This document shows, one piece after another, positions 60,954 through 64,000 of a stretch of DNA of 64,000 bases. How positions within the stretch are numbered: the first letter of the stretch is position 1; the number at the start of each line of letters is the position of its first letter. The DNA is from GCA-2683135 sp964507445 (GTDB lineage Bacteria > Planctomycetota > GCA-002687715), in contig CAZDQF010000020.1 in assembly GCA_964507445.1 (NCBI GenBank), positions 1-64,000 on the forward strand, read 5' to 3'. The translations under genes were made by a program, and so were the position numbers. The notes below the pieces were generated by a model that was given only the letters and a program-made list of their open reading frames with translations, was not told the origin of the DNA and made no database searches.

Positions 60954-61937
60954 TCAGAGCGCCGGCGTGGGCGTGTACAGGTGTGAGACGATGCCGTCCA
61001 CGATCCCCTGGGCGATCCGTTCCTGGTACCCCGGGTCGGTGAGCCGTCGTCGCTCCGCGGTGTTGGAGAGGAAGCCGACCTCCAGGAGGACCGCCGGCAT
61101 GCGGGTCTTGCGGAGGACCCGCAGGCCGCGGGCGTCGGCGCGGGCCCGGCGGTTGTTGGCTCCGGTCCGGGCCACCACGCTATCGACGATGCTGGTGGCG
61201 AGCATGCGGGAGATGGCGCCGCGGCGCCCGTCGGCGCGGTAGTAGGCCTCGACGCCGGTGGCGCGCTTGTTGGCGGCGCTGTTGGCGTGGATCGAGAGGA
61301 AGTAGTCCGCGGACCGCTGGTTGGCGATGGCGGCCCGCCTGTCGAGGCTCGGGTAGACGTCGCCGGTGCGGGTGGGGATGGGAGTGGCTCCCAGGGCCCG
61401 TAGCTTCGCCACCACCTTGTTGGCGATAGGGAGCACCACGGACTTCTCCGTGACCCCGGCGCGCACGGCGCCCGGGTCCTTGCCCCCGTGTCCGGCGTCG
61501 ATGACGATCTTCACGTTGAACAGCCGTGGAGGCTTCTTGCGTCCGGGGCGGGGCTTGGGGCGGACCACGGGAGGCTTGGGCTTCGCGTTGGGCCGGGCGG
61601 GGACGCCTCGCAGGTCCTCCCGCATGGCCGCCACCATCTCACCGGGGACCAGCAGCTCTTTGCCGGCCACCCGGACCCTCTGATCGCTGGAGAGGGTGCG
61701 TTTGTCCCCCATGAACCGGTAATAGGGCTTGTCCGCCATGACGTAGAACGCGCGCCCCTTGCGGTCCACCAGCAACCGGTCCTCGGCGAAGCCCGTGGGC
61801 TTGATCTTCAGGTCCAGGTCGCGGGCGACGTTCGTCAGCGGCTGCAGGCCGCCGGTCGGCTCCGGCTTCTTCGATGTGGCACAACCTCCCATCAGCGCCA
61901 GGGCGCTGAGGACCACCACCTTCGTCACTCGTGACAT
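60954..61937 (-). CDS. N-acetylmuramoyl-L-alanine amidase (Amidase_3), lipoprotein
   Basis: A 327-residue cell-wall hydrolase that cleaves the bond between muramic acid and L-alanine in peptidoglycan. The N terminus has a lipoprotein-like signal with Cys near residue 19 (ALMGGC). After a ~90-residue domain and a Pro/Lys linker, the catalytic domain shows the zinc ligands and base: VIDAGHGGKDPGAV, VTEKSVVL, FLSIHANSA and VLLEVGFLSN. GGGAGGA precedes ATG 61937; the GTG directly before it is less likely. It starts 47 nt after the ABC permease gene stops, on the same strand. Confidence 0.93.
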   Translation of the reverse strand: MSRVTKVVVLSALALMGGCATSKKPEPTGGLQPLTNVARDLDLKIKPTGFAEDRLLVDRKGRAFYVMADKPYYRFMGDKRTLSSDQRVRVAGKELLVPGEMVAAMREDLRGVPARPNAKPKPPVVRPKPRPGRKKPPRLFNVKIVIDAGHGGKDPGAVRAGVTEKSVVLPIANKVVAKLRALGATPIPTRTGDVYPSLDRRAAIANQRSADYFLSIHANSAANKRATGVEAYYRADGRRGAISRMLATSIVDSVVARTGANNRRARADARGLRVLRKTRMPAVLLEVGFLSNTAERRRLTDPGYQERIAQGIVDGIVSHLYTPTPAL

Positions 61938-61984
61938 CACAGTCCTCCCCAGGAATGTGACGTCAGTCTACACCAGGTGGGGTG

Positions 61985-64000
61985 TCACTCGTACTTGATG
62001 GCGGCGATCACATCTGCGCTGCCCGCGCGGCGAGCGGGGATGACGGCGGCTACGGCGGCGAAGGCGGCGAGGGCGGCTATGGAGATGAGCACCCACCAGA
62101 AGTCGAAGGAGTGGACCAACGGGAGACCGGAGAGAGACGCCAGCCCCCTGACCGCCACCTCGGACAGGATCACGCCGATGGCGCTGCCCAGGAGACCGCT
62201 GGTCAGTCCGAGCATCACCGCTTCGGACATCAACAGCTTGTAGACCTGCTTACTGGTGACCCCGACGGCGCGCAGGAGGCCGGTCTCCTTGGTGCGCTCC
62301 ATGCCGCTCACCAGCAACGAGTTCAGCAGCCCCATGCCAGCCAGGATCGCCGTGAGCAGGAGGATCACGTCGAAGATGGCGAAGTCCGCGTTGATCTCGT
62401 CGCGGTACTCCTGCCGTTGCTGGGCCCCGGTCCAGGTCCGCGTGTTCTCCGAGCCGAAGGCGCCGATGACGGCGGCCCGGACGGCGTCGGCTACGGCGGT
62501 CTCGTCGTGACCGGGGAGCAAGCCGATGGAGAGGAAGCTGACCCGGTCGTTGTTGCGGCAGAAGATCTGCCGCATGGTCTTCTCCTCGATGAGGGCGTAG
62601 GCCGGATCATGAGGCCTGAACCCGAAGCGGTCGTCGATGGCCACGACCTCGAAGGAGCGACGCCCCTTGAGGGTGGTCAGGGGGATGTCGTCGCCGAGCT
62701 TGAGGTCCCGCTCCCGCGCCAGGTTGGTGGTGACCACGATGCCGCGACCCTGTTCGAACAGGCGGCGCCTGGTCTCGTCGTCTGATCCGGACAGCAGCCC
62801 GTCCGCGAGGACGTCGGGCACGGACACCCCGCGGACCTCCAGGGTACCTTGCCTGAACAGCGCATCCAGCGGCGTCAGGGACCTGACCCCCTCGATGTTC
62901 CTGAGCGGCTCCAGTCGCTTGCGTCCGACGCCCGGTAGCTCGACGAACACCTTCCCGGGGAGGGCGCGGGCCGCCCACTCGTCCTTGTCGTCCTTCAGCG
63001 CGCCGGTGATGGCATGGAGGGTGACGATCCCGGCGGCCACCAGGCTGAGGCCGGTGACGGATCCGGCGAATCGGCGGATGCCGCGGGCGAGGCCCTTTCG
63101 GAGCAGGTAGGGGAGGACCCGTTGCGTGCGTTCGAAGGGCTTGATGCAGGCTCCGAGTACGGTCCCCAGGACCGTGGGCAGCGTCCACAGGGTCATGACG
63201 AAGCCGCCGAACACCAGCGTGACAAGGAAGGAGACCTCCACGAACTCCTTGTCCATGGGGTGGAGCAGCCACGCCAGCCCGAGCACCGACGGAGGCAGCA
63301 GCGCCAGGATGAGGGGCAGCAACCAGCGTGGGGCGGCGGCGTCGCCCAGGGCGGCCTCTCCTTGCTTCAGGGCGTCGATGATGGCGACCCTGCGCACCCG
63401 CGCGATGGGATGGATGGCGCCCAGCAGGCACGCCACGATGCCCGCGGCGGCGACCCAGCCCAGGGTGTCCCAGGGGATCTCGAATTGCTGCACCGGTCGG
63501 CCCCACCCGAGGGTGGTCATGCGGGCTCCCAGCATGAGCTTGGCGATGACGAGACCGATGCCGAGCCCCGCTGCCGTCCCGATCACGGCCAGCATGAGAG
63601 CCTCGAGGAGGAACACCCCGGCGAGGGTGCGTCCGGTGAGCCCCAGGGCCCCCAGCAATCCCACCTGACGAACCCACGAGGTGACCGCCAGGGTGAGCAG
63701 ATGGAAGATGATGAACAGCCCGAGCCCGAGGGCCATGAAGGAGGCCAGGCGGACGCCGCTCCGGAAGGCCCGCTCTTCACGGGTCTCGCCCACCTCCCGG
63801 GCTTCGGGCACGTCGATACGGAAGACCGACTCCAGCTGGTCCTTGACGATGCCCGGGCTCGAATCGGGGCCGAGCTGGACCCACCAGCGGGTCAGGTGCG
63901 GCGTGCCGCCCATGAGCTCGACCCCGTCAGCGTGAGGCAGGACGAGGGAGCGGCCGTTGTTGGAGAGACCGAGGTGATGAGGCGCGAGGACCCCGATGAG
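61985..64000 (-). CDS. FtsX/MacB-type ABC transporter permease (N terminus outside window)
   Basis: At least 671 residues; the frame remains open to the right edge, so the true start is beyond 64000 (an internal Met at 63913 is not the start). Two FtsX-like four-helix units are present: one around LASFMALGLGLFIIFHLLTL to AVTSWVRQVGLLGALGLTGR, and one at the C terminus from AILAGMGLLNSLLVSG through GLLRAVGVTSKQVYKLL to the end (AVAAVIPARRAGSADVIAA). Between them is a periplasmic domain (KVFVELPGVGRKRLEPLRN). This is the permease of a LolE/MacB-like exporter; the ATPase gene is not in the window. Confidence 0.85.
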   Translation of the reverse strand, partial: LIGVLAPHHLGLSNNGRSLVLPHADGVELMGGTPHLTRWWVQLGPDSSPGIVKDQLESVFRIDVPEAREVGETREERAFRSGVRLASFMALGLGLFIIFHLLTLAVTSWVRQVGLLGALGLTGRTLAGVFLLEALMLAVIGTAAGLGIGLVIAKLMLGARMTTLGWGRPVQQFEIPWDTLGWVAAAGIVACLLGAIHPIARVRRVAIIDALKQGEAALGDAAAPRWLLPLILALLPPSVLGLAWLLHPMDKEFVEVSFLVTLVFGGFVMTLWTLPTVLGTVLGACIKPFERTQRVLPYLLRKGLARGIRRFAGSVTGLSLVAAGIVTLHAITGALKDDKDEWAARALPGKVFVELPGVGRKRLEPLRNIEGVRSLTPLDALFRQGTLEVRGVSVPDVLADGLLSGSDDETRRRLFEQGRGIVVTTNLARERDLKLGDDIPLTTLKGRRSFEVVAIDDRFGFRPHDPAYALIEEKTMRQIFCRNNDRVSFLSIGLLPGHDETAVADAVRAAVIGAFGSENTRTWTGAQQRQEYRDEINADFAIFDVILLLTAILAGMGLLNSLLVSGMERTKETGLLRAVGVTSKQVYKLLMSEAVMLGLTSGLLGSAIGVILSEVAVRGLASLSGLPLVHSFDFWWVLISIAALAAFAAVAAVIPARRAGSADVIAAIKYE

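Overview
This is a GC-rich bacterial window that most resembles a Planctomycetota chromosome, probably from a metagenome or a little-studied lineage. The assignment is an inference from gene content. The supporting genes are a MoxR/DUF58/BatA/VWA cluster, secreted prenyltransferase-fold repeat proteins, a giant PQQ-propeller/TPR protein, Hanks-type kinases (one fused to an FGE-sulfatase domain), a sulfatase and many small secreted proteins of unknown role. Translation is standard, with ATG, GTG and TTG starts and many 1-4 nt gene overlaps.

Layout. Positions 1-20811 are all on the minus strand. Read from right to left they encode a MoxR ATPase, a DUF58 protein, two large von Willebrand membrane proteins, a soluble Ser/Thr kinase, a rhodanese, a PQQ-propeller protein, two paralogous prenyltransferase-fold proteins, urocanate hydratase, a DUF4175-like membrane protein and a coiled-coil protein whose GGQQ repeat tail runs off the left edge. 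Positions 20938-22545 hold enolase followed by an FtsB-like gene. Positions 22607-40523 are on the plus strand: a queuosine-precursor transporter, a HAD-Nudix-FolB triple fusion, a FolM-like reductase, LemA, phosphatidylserine synthesis and decarboxylation (psd, pssA), folK, panC, a porin with a cytochrome c lipoprotein, a subtilisin-like protease, a DUF2520 protein, an aroD-aroE fusion, aroK and a HEAT-repeat protein. An initiator tRNA-Met lies at 40581-40653.

The most important region is 40692-46158, a complete diversity-generating retroelement (DGR) on the minus strand. Its parts, in order of transcription, are: a target gene encoding a transmembrane Ser/Thr kinase whose C-terminal FGE/C-type-lectin-like domain ends in a variable repeat (VR, 43176-43303); an HRDC accessory gene; an Avd-like gene; a reverse transcriptase with YMDD; and the template repeat (TR, 40934-41061). 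TR and VR align without gaps over 128 nt. All 27 differences fall at template adenines, and none of the other 98 positions differ. This is the signature of adenine-specific mutagenic retrohoming. The element therefore appears to diversify the predicted extracytoplasmic sensor of a signalling kinase.

Positions 46309-64000 carry a beta-helix protein, an HlyD-type lipoprotein, a large protein with repeated beta-sandwich segments, a probable selenoprotein (in-frame UGA followed by a SECIS-like hairpin, 51964-52740), a DUF523-DUF1722 protein, a sulfatase diverging from a sulfotransferase, several secreted or lipoprotein genes, an N-acetylmuramoyl-L-alanine amidase, and an ABC permease that runs off the right edge.

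The only stretch of more than 300 bases without a protein gene is 40524-41094. It holds a tRNA promoter, the tRNA, a terminator, a structured spacer and the DGR template repeat.
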